Shown here piece by piece: positions 8,070 to 16,235 of a stretch of 64,000 nucleotides of DNA. The DNA comes from an uncultured Flavobacteriaceae bacterium (GTDB taxonomy: Bacteria > Bacteroidota > Bacteroidia > Flavobacteriales > Flavobacteriaceae), in NCBI GenBank assembly GCA_938092005.1, contig CALKOU010000004.1, positions 1-64,000 of the forward strand, given 5' to 3'. The notes under the pieces are model-generated. The model ran no database searches and was not told the DNA's origin. It saw nothing but the letters and a program-made list of their open reading frames with translations. Within the stretch, counting starts at the first letter, position 1, and every line of letters starts with the position of its first letter. The translations under genes were made by a program, and so were the position numbers.

Positions 8070-9426
8070 ATTAATCACCACTTGCTGTGTTGTTTTTTGT
8101 GCTATTGCTTTTACACAAGCACAAGATGGAACCCAAAAAAGATTTAAAATTGATGGTGTATCATCAGTTGTTGGAGACTACGTTATTCTGGATTCAGATA
8201 TAGATAAAGCGTACATTGAATTGGAGTCTCAAGGCGTAACCACATCAGATGTTACACGATGCAGCTTGCTGGGTAAGTTAATGGAAGACAAGCTATATGC
8301 ACACCATGCAGAGCAAGACAGCATCGAGGTGCGGAATGACGATATTAACAATTACGTAGATCAAACCATTGATTATTTGGTTCAGCAGTTTGGAGACTTG
8401 AATAAAGTATTAGAATTCTATAAGAAAAAGGATGAAAAAAGTTTCCGAAAAGAATTATTTGAGGTAAATCGAGTGCAGCAACTTTCACAACAAATGCAAG
8501 CCAAAATTGTTGAAGACGTTGAAGTTACACCAGATGAAGTAAAGGTTTTTTTTAACTCCATTCCCAGAGAAGATTTACCCATATTTGGCGCCGAATTAGA
8601 GGTAGCTCAGATTGTAATTAATCCCAAAGTTTCTGATGAAGAAGAAAAGCGTATTGTAGCGCAACTCGAAACCATGCGAAACGATGTGCTTGAGAATGGA
8701 TCATCATTTTCATCAAAAGCTATTTTGTATTCTCAGGATCCCGGATCGCGTTCACGAGGGGGGCGTTACACCCTTGACCGAAAGCGACCACAAATGGTTA
8801 AAGAATTTAGAGAACAGGCATATCGATTGCAAGAGGGTGAAATCTCACAACCTTTTAAAACTGATTTTGGATGGCATATTGTGATGTTAGATAAAATACG
8901 AGGGCGTTTGCTTGATGTGCGTCACATACTGCTTGTTCCTACGGTTTCAAATACTGCACTAGGTGAAGCGCAAAACGAGCTTAAGCGTATCAAAAAACGT
9001 ATCGAAGACGGTGAAATATCCTTTGGTGATGCTGCTCGTGAACGATCTGACGATCAAATTACACGTGCAAACGGTGGCGTTTTGATTAACCCAGCCACTG
9101 GTGACACGCGTTTTGAATTGACCAAACTTGATCCGCAACTCTATAACCAGATTCTTAAACTAGACGACAATGAGATTTCTATTCCGCTACTAGAAGAAAG
9201 TCGCTCAGGAAGTAAAAGCTATAAGATTGTCATGGTTACAAATCGATTTGATGAGCACATTGCCGATTATGCGCAAGACTACGTTAGAATCAAAGCGCTT
9301 GCCCTAAAAGAAAAGCAGCTAAAAGTTATTGAAAAATGGATGACGGATAAGATTGCAGACACGTATATCAGTGTCAATCGCGATAACCAATCCTGTGATT
9401 TTGCTAATAATTGGTTAAAGAAATAA
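8062..9426 (+). CDS. SurA-type peptidyl-prolyl isomerase/chaperone with two parvulin domains
   Basis: The 454-residue exported protein has a signal peptide (about residues 1-20), a helical N-terminal chaperone part, and two parvulin domains at roughly residues 176-280 and 284-395. The first carries AQIVINPK and DPGSRSRGGRYTLD and ends FGWHIVMLDKI; the second opens LDVRHILLVP and contains ANGGVLINP. SurA proteins bind unfolded beta-barrel precursors in the periplasm. The gene overlaps the lipoprotein upstream by 8 nt, so the two are likely translated together. Confidence 0.88.
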   Translation: MNKLITTCCVVFCAIAFTQAQDGTQKRFKIDGVSSVVGDYVILDSDIDKAYIELESQGVTTSDVTRCSLLGKLMEDKLYAHHAEQDSIEVRNDDINNYVDQTIDYLVQQFGDLNKVLEFYKKKDEKSFRKELFEVNRVQQLSQQMQAKIVEDVEVTPDEVKVFFNSIPREDLPIFGAELEVAQIVINPKVSDEEEKRIVAQLETMRNDVLENGSSFSSKAILYSQDPGSRSRGGRYTLDRKRPQMVKEFREQAYRLQEGEISQPFKTDFGWHIVMLDKIRGRLLDVRHILLVPTVSNTALGEAQNELKRIKKRIEDGEISFGDAARERSDDQITRANGGVLINPATGDTRFELTKLDPQLYNQILKLDDNEISIPLLEESRSGSKSYKIVMVTNRFDEHIADYAQDYVRIKALALKEKQLKVIEKWMTDKIADTYISVNRDNQSCDFANNWLKK

Positions 9427-9489
9427 ATTCTTTTTTTTACATGGGTAGGAGGTTCATTACCAATTACTTAATTTTGTAAAAAAATTGTC

Positions 9490-12400
9490 ATGAATCTAGC
9501 AAATCGCTTGCTTTCCATACTGTTTTCTACTCGCCTTACTGCACTGCTTTTTATTTTGTTCTCGATTGCTATGGGCATTGGAACATTTGTAGAAAGTGCT
9601 CACGATACGACCACTGCTCGCATCTGGATTTACAATGCTTGGTGGTTTGAATTGATGATGCTTTTTTTTGTCGTCAACTTTTTGGGAAATATTAAAAGAT
9701 ACCGTCTTTTAAAATGGGAAAAATGGCCTTTGTTATTGCTGCATCTGTCATGGATTTTGATTATTGTAGGCGCTGGTGTAACCCGCTATATTGGTTATGA
9801 AGGTGTCATGCCCATAAGAGAAGGCGAAGCTTCAAAGCAATTTTTATCTGAAAAAACATATTTATCCGTTTTTATTGATGGTGAAATGAATGGTGAGCCC
9901 CGCAGAAAACTTCTAGAAGATGATGTTTTATTCGCAAGGGCTACAAATAATGCATTTTCTTGGAAAAGCGACTTTAACAACATTCCTGTTTCCATTTCCT
10001 ATGTTGATTTTATTAAAGGAGCTGAAGAGGGATTGGTTGAAGACGTCAATGGGGAAATGTATTTAAAAATTGTTGAAGCAGGTGATGGTAACCGACACGA
10101 CCATTATCTTAAGATGGGAGAAGTTTCTAGTATTCACAACATCTTGTTTGCGTTTAATGCTTATACCGATGGTGCTATAAACATCACGCTAGATGAAGAA
10201 AATAACTATACCATCCAGTCTCCTTTTGAAGGCACTTATTTGCGCATGGCAGACCAGCAGCAAGGTGTATTAACAGCAGCAGACGTTCAGCCGCTTATGC
10301 TTCGTACCCTATACAATGCCGCTGGAATGCAATTTGTTTTTCCAGAACCAGCAATGCTTGGGTCGTACCAAATCATTCAAGTTGAAAACGAAGCAGAGGC
10401 CATCCAAGATGCCTTGACATTGCGTCTCAATGCTAATGGAGAACAAGCTGAAGTTACCGTTTTGGGAGCTAAGGGTGTTGCCAACGCACCGGTTAAAACA
10501 ACACTAGGAGGGTTAGATTTTTGGGTCACTTATGGATCAAAACAAGTTGATTTACCCTTTTCTATCAAGCTCAATGATTTTATAGCTGAAAAATATCCTG
10601 GTACCGAAAAAAGTTACAGTAGTTTTATGAGTAGGGTAACCGTATTGGACGACCCCACTTTTGACTATGATGTTTATATGAATCATATTCTCAATCATAA
10701 GGGGTATCGCTTTTTTCAAGCTTCTTTTGATCCCGACGAACGCGGAACAGTTCTTTCGGTAAACCACGATTCCTTTGGCACCGCTATTACTTATGCAGGA
10801 TATTTTTTACTCTACATTGGCTTGTTAGGACTTATGTTTTTTGGAAAAACACGCTTCAAAAAACTTGCTAAAATGCTTGACGACATTCGCCTTAAAAAGG
10901 CTGCCATGACGTTACTTGTCCTCTTGATTTCAACATTTTCATTTGCCCAGCATGAACATACACCGCCAAGTTTTTCGGTTGATTCAGTGCTTCAGGCCGA
11001 AGCAATTGATACCGAACAAGCAGCAAAATTTGGCGCTTTAGTTATTCAAGATCAGGGAGGTAGAATGAAACCTGCCAATACGTTTGCTTCTGAACTGGTT
11101 CGTAAGGTTAGCAAAGCAGATCATTATAAATCATTAGATGCCAACCAGGTTTTACTGTCCATGACACAAAATCCATTGCTGTGGTATCAGGTTCCTTTTG
11201 TTTATCTCAAACGTGGCAACGACAGTCTTCGTTCACTTGTTGGGGTTGATAAAAAAGCAAAATACGCAGCGTTCGCTAACTTTTTTGATGCTCAAGGAAA
11301 TTACAAACTGGCTCCTTTTCTGGAGCGTGCGTATAAGTCCGCCACGCCAAATCAATTTCAAAAAGATTTCATTGAAACAGACCGAAAAGTAAACTTGCTT
11401 TTTTCTGCTTTGGAGGGAAAAGTTTTACGCATTTTTCCAATTCCAAATGATGAGAATAACAGATGGATTTCACCTGGTGAAGTACGTGACACAAAGTTTG
11501 TGGGAGTAGATTCACTTTATGTGAATAATGTGATTCCATTGTACATGACTTCCCTTCGACAAGGTAAATTAACACAGGACTATGCGCAAGCCGATCAGTT
11601 ACTTGAAAGCTTAAAAGGCTATCAAAAGAAGTACGGTGCAGCGGTTATACCTTCGGATGATCAAATACAGGCAGAACTATACTACAACAAATACGATATT
11701 TTCAAACGCTTGTTTAGTTGGTATATGTATGCTGGAACACTGATGTTTTTTGTGCTTATCGCCCAAATGTTATTTGATGTTCGAGTTCTTCGGGGTGTGA
11801 TTACGTTTTTTGTTGTTGTCATTGCGATGCTATTTGTACTTCACACCGCAGGCTTGGCAGCTCGGTGGTATATTTCTGGACACGCACCTTGGAGTGATGC
11901 CTATGAATCTATGATATATGTGGCGTGGGCAACCATGGGCATGGGACTTGCTTTTGGTCGTAAATCCATGCTTACAATTGCTGCTACTGCTTTTGTAGCT
12001 TCTATGATTTTAATGATTGCACATTGGAATTGGATGGATCCAGAAATTGCGAATTTGGTTCCTGTTCTTGATAGTTACTGGTTGATGATTCACGTAGCCG
12101 TAATTGTGGGGAGCTATGGTCCTTTTGCATTGGGGATGATTTTAGGAGTTATTTCTTTGTTTTTGATTTTGATTACCACAAAAAAATCTGCTAAAAAAAT
12201 GCGTCTTCACTTAGCAGAACTCACCGTAGTAAACGAATTGGCGCTTACGGTAGGTTTGATTATGCTAACCATTGGAAACTTTTTGGGCGGCCAATGGGCT
12301 AACGAAAGTTGGGGACGTTATTGGGGTTGGGATCCTAAAGAAACATGGGCATTGATTAGTATTTTGGTTTATGCATTTGTGTTGCACATGCGTTTGGTCC

Positions 12401-12621
12401 CTGGACTTCGTGGTAAGTGGATTTTTAGTGTTGTTTCTGTTCTTGCGTTTGCAAGCATCATGATGACGTATTTTGGTGTTAATTTCTATTTGACAGGGTT
12501 GCATTCCTATGCGAGTGGAGACAAGGTTATCACACCAAACTTTGTGTATTATTCTCTGGCGTTTATTATTATATTATCTGCTGCATCCTATGGAAAAGCA
12601 AAAAAATACTTCTCGAAATAG
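9490..12621 (+). CDS. Cytochrome c biogenesis protein, ResB-CcsA fusion
   Basis: This 1043-residue membrane protein joins both halves of the system II haem export and ligation machinery. The N-terminal part is ResB/CcsB-like (hydrophobic helices with GTFVESAHDTTTAR and a large extracytoplasmic domain), then a middle soluble region, then a CcsA/CcmC-like C-terminal domain with many helices. The haem-handling tryptophan-rich motif WGWDPKETWALI lies near residue 944, with flanking conserved His residues in the C-terminal helices. The fusion attaches haem to apocytochromes outside the membrane. The next gene starts inside its last 32 nt. Confidence 0.93.
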   Translation: MNLANRLLSILFSTRLTALLFILFSIAMGIGTFVESAHDTTTARIWIYNAWWFELMMLFFVVNFLGNIKRYRLLKWEKWPLLLLHLSWILIIVGAGVTRYIGYEGVMPIREGEASKQFLSEKTYLSVFIDGEMNGEPRRKLLEDDVLFARATNNAFSWKSDFNNIPVSISYVDFIKGAEEGLVEDVNGEMYLKIVEAGDGNRHDHYLKMGEVSSIHNILFAFNAYTDGAINITLDEENNYTIQSPFEGTYLRMADQQQGVLTAADVQPLMLRTLYNAAGMQFVFPEPAMLGSYQIIQVENEAEAIQDALTLRLNANGEQAEVTVLGAKGVANAPVKTTLGGLDFWVTYGSKQVDLPFSIKLNDFIAEKYPGTEKSYSSFMSRVTVLDDPTFDYDVYMNHILNHKGYRFFQASFDPDERGTVLSVNHDSFGTAITYAGYFLLYIGLLGLMFFGKTRFKKLAKMLDDIRLKKAAMTLLVLLISTFSFAQHEHTPPSFSVDSVLQAEAIDTEQAAKFGALVIQDQGGRMKPANTFASELVRKVSKADHYKSLDANQVLLSMTQNPLLWYQVPFVYLKRGNDSLRSLVGVDKKAKYAAFANFFDAQGNYKLAPFLERAYKSATPNQFQKDFIETDRKVNLLFSALEGKVLRIFPIPNDENNRWISPGEVRDTKFVGVDSLYVNNVIPLYMTSLRQGKLTQDYAQADQLLESLKGYQKKYGAAVIPSDDQIQAELYYNKYDIFKRLFSWYMYAGTLMFFVLIAQMLFDVRVLRGVITFFVVVIAMLFVLHTAGLAARWYISGHAPWSDAYESMIYVAWATMGMGLAFGRKSMLTIAATAFVASMILMIAHWNWMDPEIANLVPVLDSYWLMIHVAVIVGSYGPFALGMILGVISLFLILITTKKSAKKMRLHLAELTVVNELALTVGLIMLTIGNFLGGQWANESWGRYWGWDPKETWALISILVYAFVLHMRLVPGLRGKWIFSVVSVLAFASIMMTYFGVNFYLTGLHSYASGDKVITPNFVYYSLAFIIILSAASYGKAKKYFSK

Positions 12622-12814
12622 GTTACGTTGGTGGTTGTGTTCCATCGGAGGGCTATTGCTTATTGGTGCTGGACTAAGCGTCCTTGGAGAAGCTATTATC
12701 GCCAAAAATAGGGGAGAGGCATTGTTTTTGGTTGGTACATTGGCGTTGGTTTTAGTTAATAGTGGTATATGTTTTGTAGCAGGTGCGGTTATCCTTCGTT
12801 TAAAAAAGGATTAG
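12590..12814 (+). CDS. Small two-helix membrane protein
   Basis: The 74-residue protein starting MEKQKNTSRNRLRWW has a basic N-terminus and two hydrophobic helices (about 15-32 and 45-68) joined by a loop with AIIAKNRGEA, ending LRLKKD. A longer reading from an upstream ATG is open, but the Met at 12590 gives a proper charged N-terminus. The gene overlaps the end of the ResB-CcsA gene by 32 nt and the next gene by 46 nt, so it is translationally nested between them. I know no function. Confidence 0.6.
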   Translation: MEKQKNTSRNRLRWWLCSIGGLLLIGAGLSVLGEAIIAKNRGEALFLVGTLALVLVNSGICFVAGAVILRLKKD

Positions 12815-13419
12815 TTTTATTGCTTTTTGGAGGCTTGCTTTTTGCACAAGAGCAAAAAGGAGGCACTTCTTTTCCTAAACTTGACCCACCAAAAGCGGAT
12901 TATGGATTGTTAACTCCTAAAGAAAATTCCGAAGATTACTCATTTTTAAACAAACCAAAGACGAACGACAAGTCTTTAATGGACAATGAGCAGTTTATTG
13001 ATCCTGGTGAAACGTATTTAAAAAAGCTAAACAAAGAAGGATCAATTTCTGAAAACACGTATTTGGGCGACATGTATTTAGGTGATCTTTTTACGTCCTC
13101 AAAACAGGCACATATTTTACTTCGTGATTTTGGACAAGTTGACGGTGATCTTGTTCGCATTCTCGTAAATGACGAAGAAATCATTCAATACCTAACACTT
13201 GAAGGACAATTTTATCAGTTAAAACTTCCGCTAAAAGAAGGCTTTAATAAAGTTCAATTTCAAGCTCTAAATCAAGGTAAGATTTACCCTAATACAGCAG
13301 AATTACGTGTTTACGACGACTTGGGAAATCCTTTGGTCGTTCAACAATGGAATTTATCTACAGGAGCCAAAGCGACACTTATTCTTGTTAAAGAAGGGAG
13401 TAGCTTACAGCCCAAATAA
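12769..13419 (+). CDS. Secreted protein of unknown function
   Basis: The 216-residue protein has a signal-like start (basic PSFKKG followed by LVLLLFGGLLFAQ). The mature part has a low-complexity acidic segment up to about residue 90, with ENSEDYSF and NEQFIDPGETYLKKLN, then a beta-rich C-terminal domain (LLRDFGQVDGDLVRILVNDE, GFNKVQFQALNQG) resembling a small beta sandwich. The ATG at 12769 lies inside the previous gene, so translation probably restarts after the stop at 12814. A periplasmic or surface role is likely; the reaction or partner is unknown. Confidence 0.65.
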   Translation: MFCSRCGYPSFKKGLVLLLFGGLLFAQEQKGGTSFPKLDPPKADYGLLTPKENSEDYSFLNKPKTNDKSLMDNEQFIDPGETYLKKLNKEGSISENTYLGDMYLGDLFTSSKQAHILLRDFGQVDGDLVRILVNDEEIIQYLTLEGQFYQLKLPLKEGFNKVQFQALNQGKIYPNTAELRVYDDLGNPLVVQQWNLSTGAKATLILVKEGSSLQPK

Positions 13420-13420
13420 A

Positions 13421-13439
13421 AAAGCAAGCTTGATGCTTT
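13421..13439 (+). terminator. Hairpin downstream of the cytochrome c biogenesis operon
   Basis: AAAGCA (13421-13426) and TGCTTT (13434-13439) form a short hairpin right after the stop at 13419. It is also the first part of a duplicated module, see the repeat at 13446-13564. Confidence 0.5.
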
Positions 13440-13445
13440 CTCAAA

Positions 13446-13564
13446 GAGGGTTACTCCGTGATCCTCACAAAGCTCCGCTTTGAAAATAGTTCAAACAAAA
13501 AAACGCTCAAGCAAGCTTGGCGTTTTATTATTGAGGATTACTGCGTGATCCTGACAAAGCCCCG
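13446..13564. repeat. Two imperfect copies of a 32-nt structured module, each preceded by a hairpin
   Basis: Copies at 13446-13477 and 13533-13564 match at 28 of 32 positions, 87 nt apart. The shared core reads TTACT-CGTGATCCT-ACAAAGC. In both copies AGG(G/A)T can pair with ATCCT across a 9-nt loop; the G/A difference keeps pairing through a G-U pair, hinting at an RNA structure. Each copy has a hairpin upstream (13421-13439 and 13500-13526, the second with AAAACGC/GCGTTTT arms). No coding frame explains them. They look like a tandem duplication of a dispersed flavobacterial intergenic element, but that origin is a guess. Confidence 0.6.
13500..13526 (+). terminator. Hairpin with T-rich 3' side within the repeat region
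   Basis: AAAACGC (13500-13506) pairs with GCGTTTT (13520-13526) around a loop containing AAGCTT, followed by ATTATT. It could act as a second terminator after the secreted-protein gene. Confidence 0.5.
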
Positions 13565-13689
13565 TAGTCTAAATAGAAAGTCAAAAATTATAGATTTTTA
13601 GTTTTATTTCTGCTTGAAAATTCAAATAAATTTGATTCTCCATCAGAAACAAAAAAGTCTGCATAATATGCAGACTTTCTATTCTTAAG

Positions 13690-13763
13690 TGACCTCGGCA
13701 GGATTCAAACCTGCAACCTTCTGAGCCGTAATCAGATGCGCTATTCAGTTGCGCCACGAGGCC
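13690..13763 (-). tRNA. tRNA-Arg (anticodon ACG)
   Basis: On the minus strand the acceptor strands GGCCTCG and CGAGGTC pair (one G-U), followed by discriminator A. The anticodon stem TCTGA/TCAGA closes the loop TTACGGC, giving anticodon ACG for Arg. The T arm GCAGG/CCTGC holds TTTGAAT. The CCA end is not encoded, as expected in this group. Confidence 0.95.
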
Positions 13764-13806
13764 TTTTGCGGGTGCAAATATATCTTATTTTAATAACTGA
13801 GCAAAA

Positions 13807-13956
13807 CTAAAGTGCACGCTTTGTTACATAAGCGCGCCAGGTAATTAATAGAAGTTGCCCTTTGCTAGCAGCTGTGATGTCAATTCCCTTTTTGGTTAGG
13901 CTCGGAAGAAGTGCTTTATTGCATTGTGCCAATAGTTTAAAAACCTTTTTTTGCAT
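13807..13956 (-). CDS. Conserved small basic protein (49 residues)
   Basis: A short frame begins MQKKVFKLLAQCNKALLPSL and ends WRAYVTKRAL. It is basic, soluble and well formed: an amphipathic helix, a Leu-Pro-Ser turn, a Lys-rich stretch and a C-terminal Trp-Arg-Ala-Tyr. I recall near-identical small proteins in many flavobacterial genomes, sometimes labelled SsrA-binding protein although they are far too short for SmpB. The gene lies between tRNA-Arg (same strand) and a divergent cation exchanger. Its role is unknown; a nucleic-acid-binding role would fit the charge but is a guess. Confidence 0.7.
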   Translation of the reverse strand: MQKKVFKLLAQCNKALLPSLTKKGIDITAASKGQLLLITWRAYVTKRAL

Positions 13957-14007
13957 GTTGTAAAGATAAACAAACGCCGCAGACCGTATATTCGCTAAAA
14001 ATTATAA

Positions 14008-14940
14008 ATGGACGCTGTTTTACTTATCGGTGGACTGGTAATACTTCTTATTGGTGGAGATGTTCTGTTGCGTGCAGCTATAGCTGCTGCTGTACGTTGG
14101 CAAGTTCCCAAAGTGGTCGTGGGCATGACGATTGTTTCTTTTGCTACTTCGTTACCAGAGCTTTTAACAAGCGTTCGTGCTGCACTAGAGGGTTACCCAG
14201 ACCTTTCGCTTGGTAATGTAATAGGCTCTAACATTGCAAATTTAGGCTTTGTATTGGGGAGTGTATTGTTGTTTAGCACCATCAATATCCAAAAGAGTTT
14301 TTATCAATTTGACTGGCCTGTTGTTTTTGGTGTCTCGTTGCTGTTGCTCTACTTTATTTATGATGGCAACATCAGTCAAATAGAGGGTGTCTTTTTGCTT
14401 TTGGTGCTGGTAGCTGTTATGTGGTATTTGATCAAGTTTCAACCACCAGTGGTTGCTGATCAGCTTGATGAGACTGAGGTTGTGAAAAGTTGGGGATGGA
14501 TCATCGTTTTGGTTGCTTTTGGTTCACTAGGGCTGGCCTTTGGGTCGCAGTGGTTGGTCAAAGGTGCTGTGGGTCTAGCTCGTACTTTTGATGTTAGTGA
14601 ACGTATTATTGGTATCACAATCGTTTCTATTGGCACCAGTTTGCCAGAGTTGGTCGCTTCAGGAATGGCTTTAGTCCGTAAAGAATCGGGAATTTCAATT
14701 GGAAACCTTATCGGTTCTAACTTATTTAATATTCTTACCGTTTTGGGTGTAACGGCTGTTATTCATCCCTTAAATGTGATGGATCAGCATTTGCTTGACG
14801 TTGATATTTGGGTCATGATTGCATTTGCATTTGCGTTGTTGCCACTTGTTTTTGTTCCTAAGCGTTTACAACTCAACTGGCGTGAAGGTGTTATTTTACT
14901 AGTGTGTTATATTGCTTATATGACCACAACACTATCATAA
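14008..14940 (+). CDS. Calcium/sodium antiporter (CaCA family, YrbG-like)
   Basis: The 310-residue membrane protein has the two inverted alpha repeats of the CaCA family: SFATSLPELLTS with GNVIGSNIANLG in the first half and SIGTSLPELVAS with GNLIGSNLFNIL in the second. About ten hydrophobic helices are visible with a short loop (VADQLDETEVVKS) in the middle. Such proteins exchange Ca2+ for Na+ or H+ across the inner membrane. It stands alone, with a terminator immediately after it. Confidence 0.92.
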   Translation: MDAVLLIGGLVILLIGGDVLLRAAIAAAVRWQVPKVVVGMTIVSFATSLPELLTSVRAALEGYPDLSLGNVIGSNIANLGFVLGSVLLFSTINIQKSFYQFDWPVVFGVSLLLLYFIYDGNISQIEGVFLLLVLVAVMWYLIKFQPPVVADQLDETEVVKSWGWIIVLVAFGSLGLAFGSQWLVKGAVGLARTFDVSERIIGITIVSIGTSLPELVASGMALVRKESGISIGNLIGSNLFNILTVLGVTAVIHPLNVMDQHLLDVDIWVMIAFAFALLPLVFVPKRLQLNWREGVILLVCYIAYMTTTLS

Positions 14941-14942
14941 AA

Positions 14943-14976
14943 AAAAGCACCTACTTCTATGGAAGCAGGTGCTTTT
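14943..14976. terminator. Bidirectional terminator between convergent exchanger and glnA genes
   Basis: AAAAGCACCT-CTTC and GAAG-AGGTGCTTTT arms (one mismatch) close a TATG loop, with A and T runs on both sides. It sits between the stops of the cation exchanger (14940) and glutamine synthetase (14999). Confidence 0.85.
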
Positions 14977-14998
14977 GGTATTGATACTATCGAATAGC

Positions 14999-16006
14999 TT
15001 ATACGTCAGCTGACTTTACAGTTTTGATGATGCGTGCAGCAATTTTGTATGGATCTCCGTTTGAAGCAGGACGACGGTCTTCTAACCAACCTTTCCAACC
15101 TTTTTCAACAGTCATAATTGGAATACGAATAGACGCACCACGATCCGAAACACCATAACTAAACTCATGGATAGATTGTGTTTCGTGATCACCTGTTAGG
15201 CGTTGGTCGTTATACGCACCGTATACTTCGATGTGTTCTTTTACAACTGGACGGAAAGCTTCACAAATTTTCTCGTACGTTTCTTTAGAACCACAGGTTC
15301 TAAGAACAGAGTTTGAGAAGTTTGCGTGCATACCCGAACCGTTCCAATCCGTAGCGCCAAGTGGCTTTGGATGATAATCGATTGCTAAACCATAGTCTTC
15401 AGCTAAACGCTCAAGAATGTAACGTGCAACCCAAATTTGGTCACCAGCTTCTGCAGCACCTTTTGCAAAAATTTGAAATTCCCATTGTCCAGGAGCAACC
15501 TCACCATTGGTACCCTCAACGTTTAAACCAGCCTCTAAGCAAATATCTAAGTGACGGTCCATAATTTCGCGTCCAAAAGAATTTTTAGCACCTACTGAAC
15601 AATAAAATTGACCCTGTGGTGTTTGATCTTTTGGGAAACCAAGTGGAAGATTTGTTTCTGGATCCCAAAGGAAGTATTCTTGTTCGAATCCAAACCAGAA
15701 ATCATCGTCGTCATCGTCAATGGATGCACGGCCATTTGAAGCGTGTGCAGAACCGTCAGCGTTAAGGACTTCGGTCATTACCAAAAAGGCGTTGTTCCTT
15801 TCTGGATCAGGGTAAATAGCAACAGGCTTAAGAAGACAGTCTGAAGATCCTCCCTCAGCTTGTAATGTTGAACTACCGTCAAAAGACCACATGTCAACAT
15901 CCTCTAATTTTCCAGAGAAGTCACTAACTACTTTTGTTTTGCTTCGTAGATTGGCAGTTGGCTTGTAGCCATCCAACCAAATATATTCAAGTTTTGATTT
16001 ATTCAT
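14999..16006 (-). CDS. glnA: Glutamine synthetase, type II-like (short, beta-grasp type)
   Basis: The 335-residue protein matches the eukaryotic-like GSII family in size and motifs: YIWLDGYKPTANLRSKT at the start, DMWSFDGSSTLQAEG, the FGFEQEYFLWD metal-binding Glu motif, GTNGEVAPGQWEFQI, and NGSGMHANFSNS near the nucleotide site. An acidic run (SIDDDDDDFW) precedes the metal-binding strand. It makes glutamine from glutamate, ammonia and ATP. It diverges from a GSIII gene, and the 229-bp spacer carries two copies of a palindrome also found upstream of the ammonium transport operon, so nitrogen control is likely. Confidence 0.93.
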   Translation of the reverse strand: MNKSKLEYIWLDGYKPTANLRSKTKVVSDFSGKLEDVDMWSFDGSSTLQAEGGSSDCLLKPVAIYPDPERNNAFLVMTEVLNADGSAHASNGRASIDDDDDDFWFGFEQEYFLWDPETNLPLGFPKDQTPQGQFYCSVGAKNSFGREIMDRHLDICLEAGLNVEGTNGEVAPGQWEFQIFAKGAAEAGDQIWVARYILERLAEDYGLAIDYHPKPLGATDWNGSGMHANFSNSVLRTCGSKETYEKICEAFRPVVKEHIEVYGAYNDQRLTGDHETQSIHEFSYGVSDRGASIRIPIMTVEKGWKGWLEDRRPASNGDPYKIAARIIKTVKSADV

Positions 16007-16026
16007 GATTTCTTATAATGATTACA

Positions 16027-16034
16027 CAAAAATA
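16027..16034 (-). promoter_or_regulatory. Candidate -7 box for the type II glutamine synthetase gene
   Basis: Read on the minus strand the bases are TATTTTTG, matching TAnnTTTG, about 21 nt upstream of the ATG. The expected -33 region falls inside the palindrome at 16046-16067, suggesting overlap between RNA polymerase and a regulator. Confidence 0.45.
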
Positions 16035-16045
16035 AAATTTAAAAT

Positions 16046-16067
16046 TACCCACTAATATTTATGGGTA
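16046..16067. promoter_or_regulatory. Candidate nitrogen operator, copy 1
   Basis: TACCC and GGGTA arms flank a 12-nt AT-rich spacer. The 19-nt core CCC-ACTAATATTTAT-GGGT aligns without gaps to copy 2 at 14 of 19 positions. It covers the predicted -33 area of the minus-strand glutamine synthetase promoter. Confidence 0.55.
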
Positions 16068-16095
16068 TATTTTTATGAACATTACATATATTTTT

Positions 16096-16125
16096 ACCAA
16101 CCCCCTAATAAGAATGGGGTTTGGT
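16096..16125. promoter_or_regulatory. Candidate nitrogen operator, copy 2
   Basis: ACCAACCCCC and GGGGTTTGGT are 10-nt arms with one mismatch around TAATAAGAAT. The core CCCCCTAATAAGAATGGGG closely matches a site upstream of the porin-amt-glnK-amt operon (28475-28499). It lies about 60 bp upstream of the -33 box of the type III glutamine synthetase gene, a distance suiting an activator. Confidence 0.6.
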
Positions 16126-16179
16126 TAGCAAATGCGTAATTATTTTTAGTTTTTATCGTATTGTCAAAATGTTTAATCA

Positions 16180-16212
16180 ATTGTCTTAATAGCCCTATTT
16201 GATGTATATTTG
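16180..16212 (+). promoter_or_regulatory. Promoter of the type III glutamine synthetase gene
   Basis: ATTG at 16180-16183 and TATATTTG at 16205-16212 are 21 nt apart, a good Bacteroidota promoter; the ATG follows at 16236. Confidence 0.65.
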
Positions 16213-16235
16213 TTACATCCTAAAACCTTAAAATC

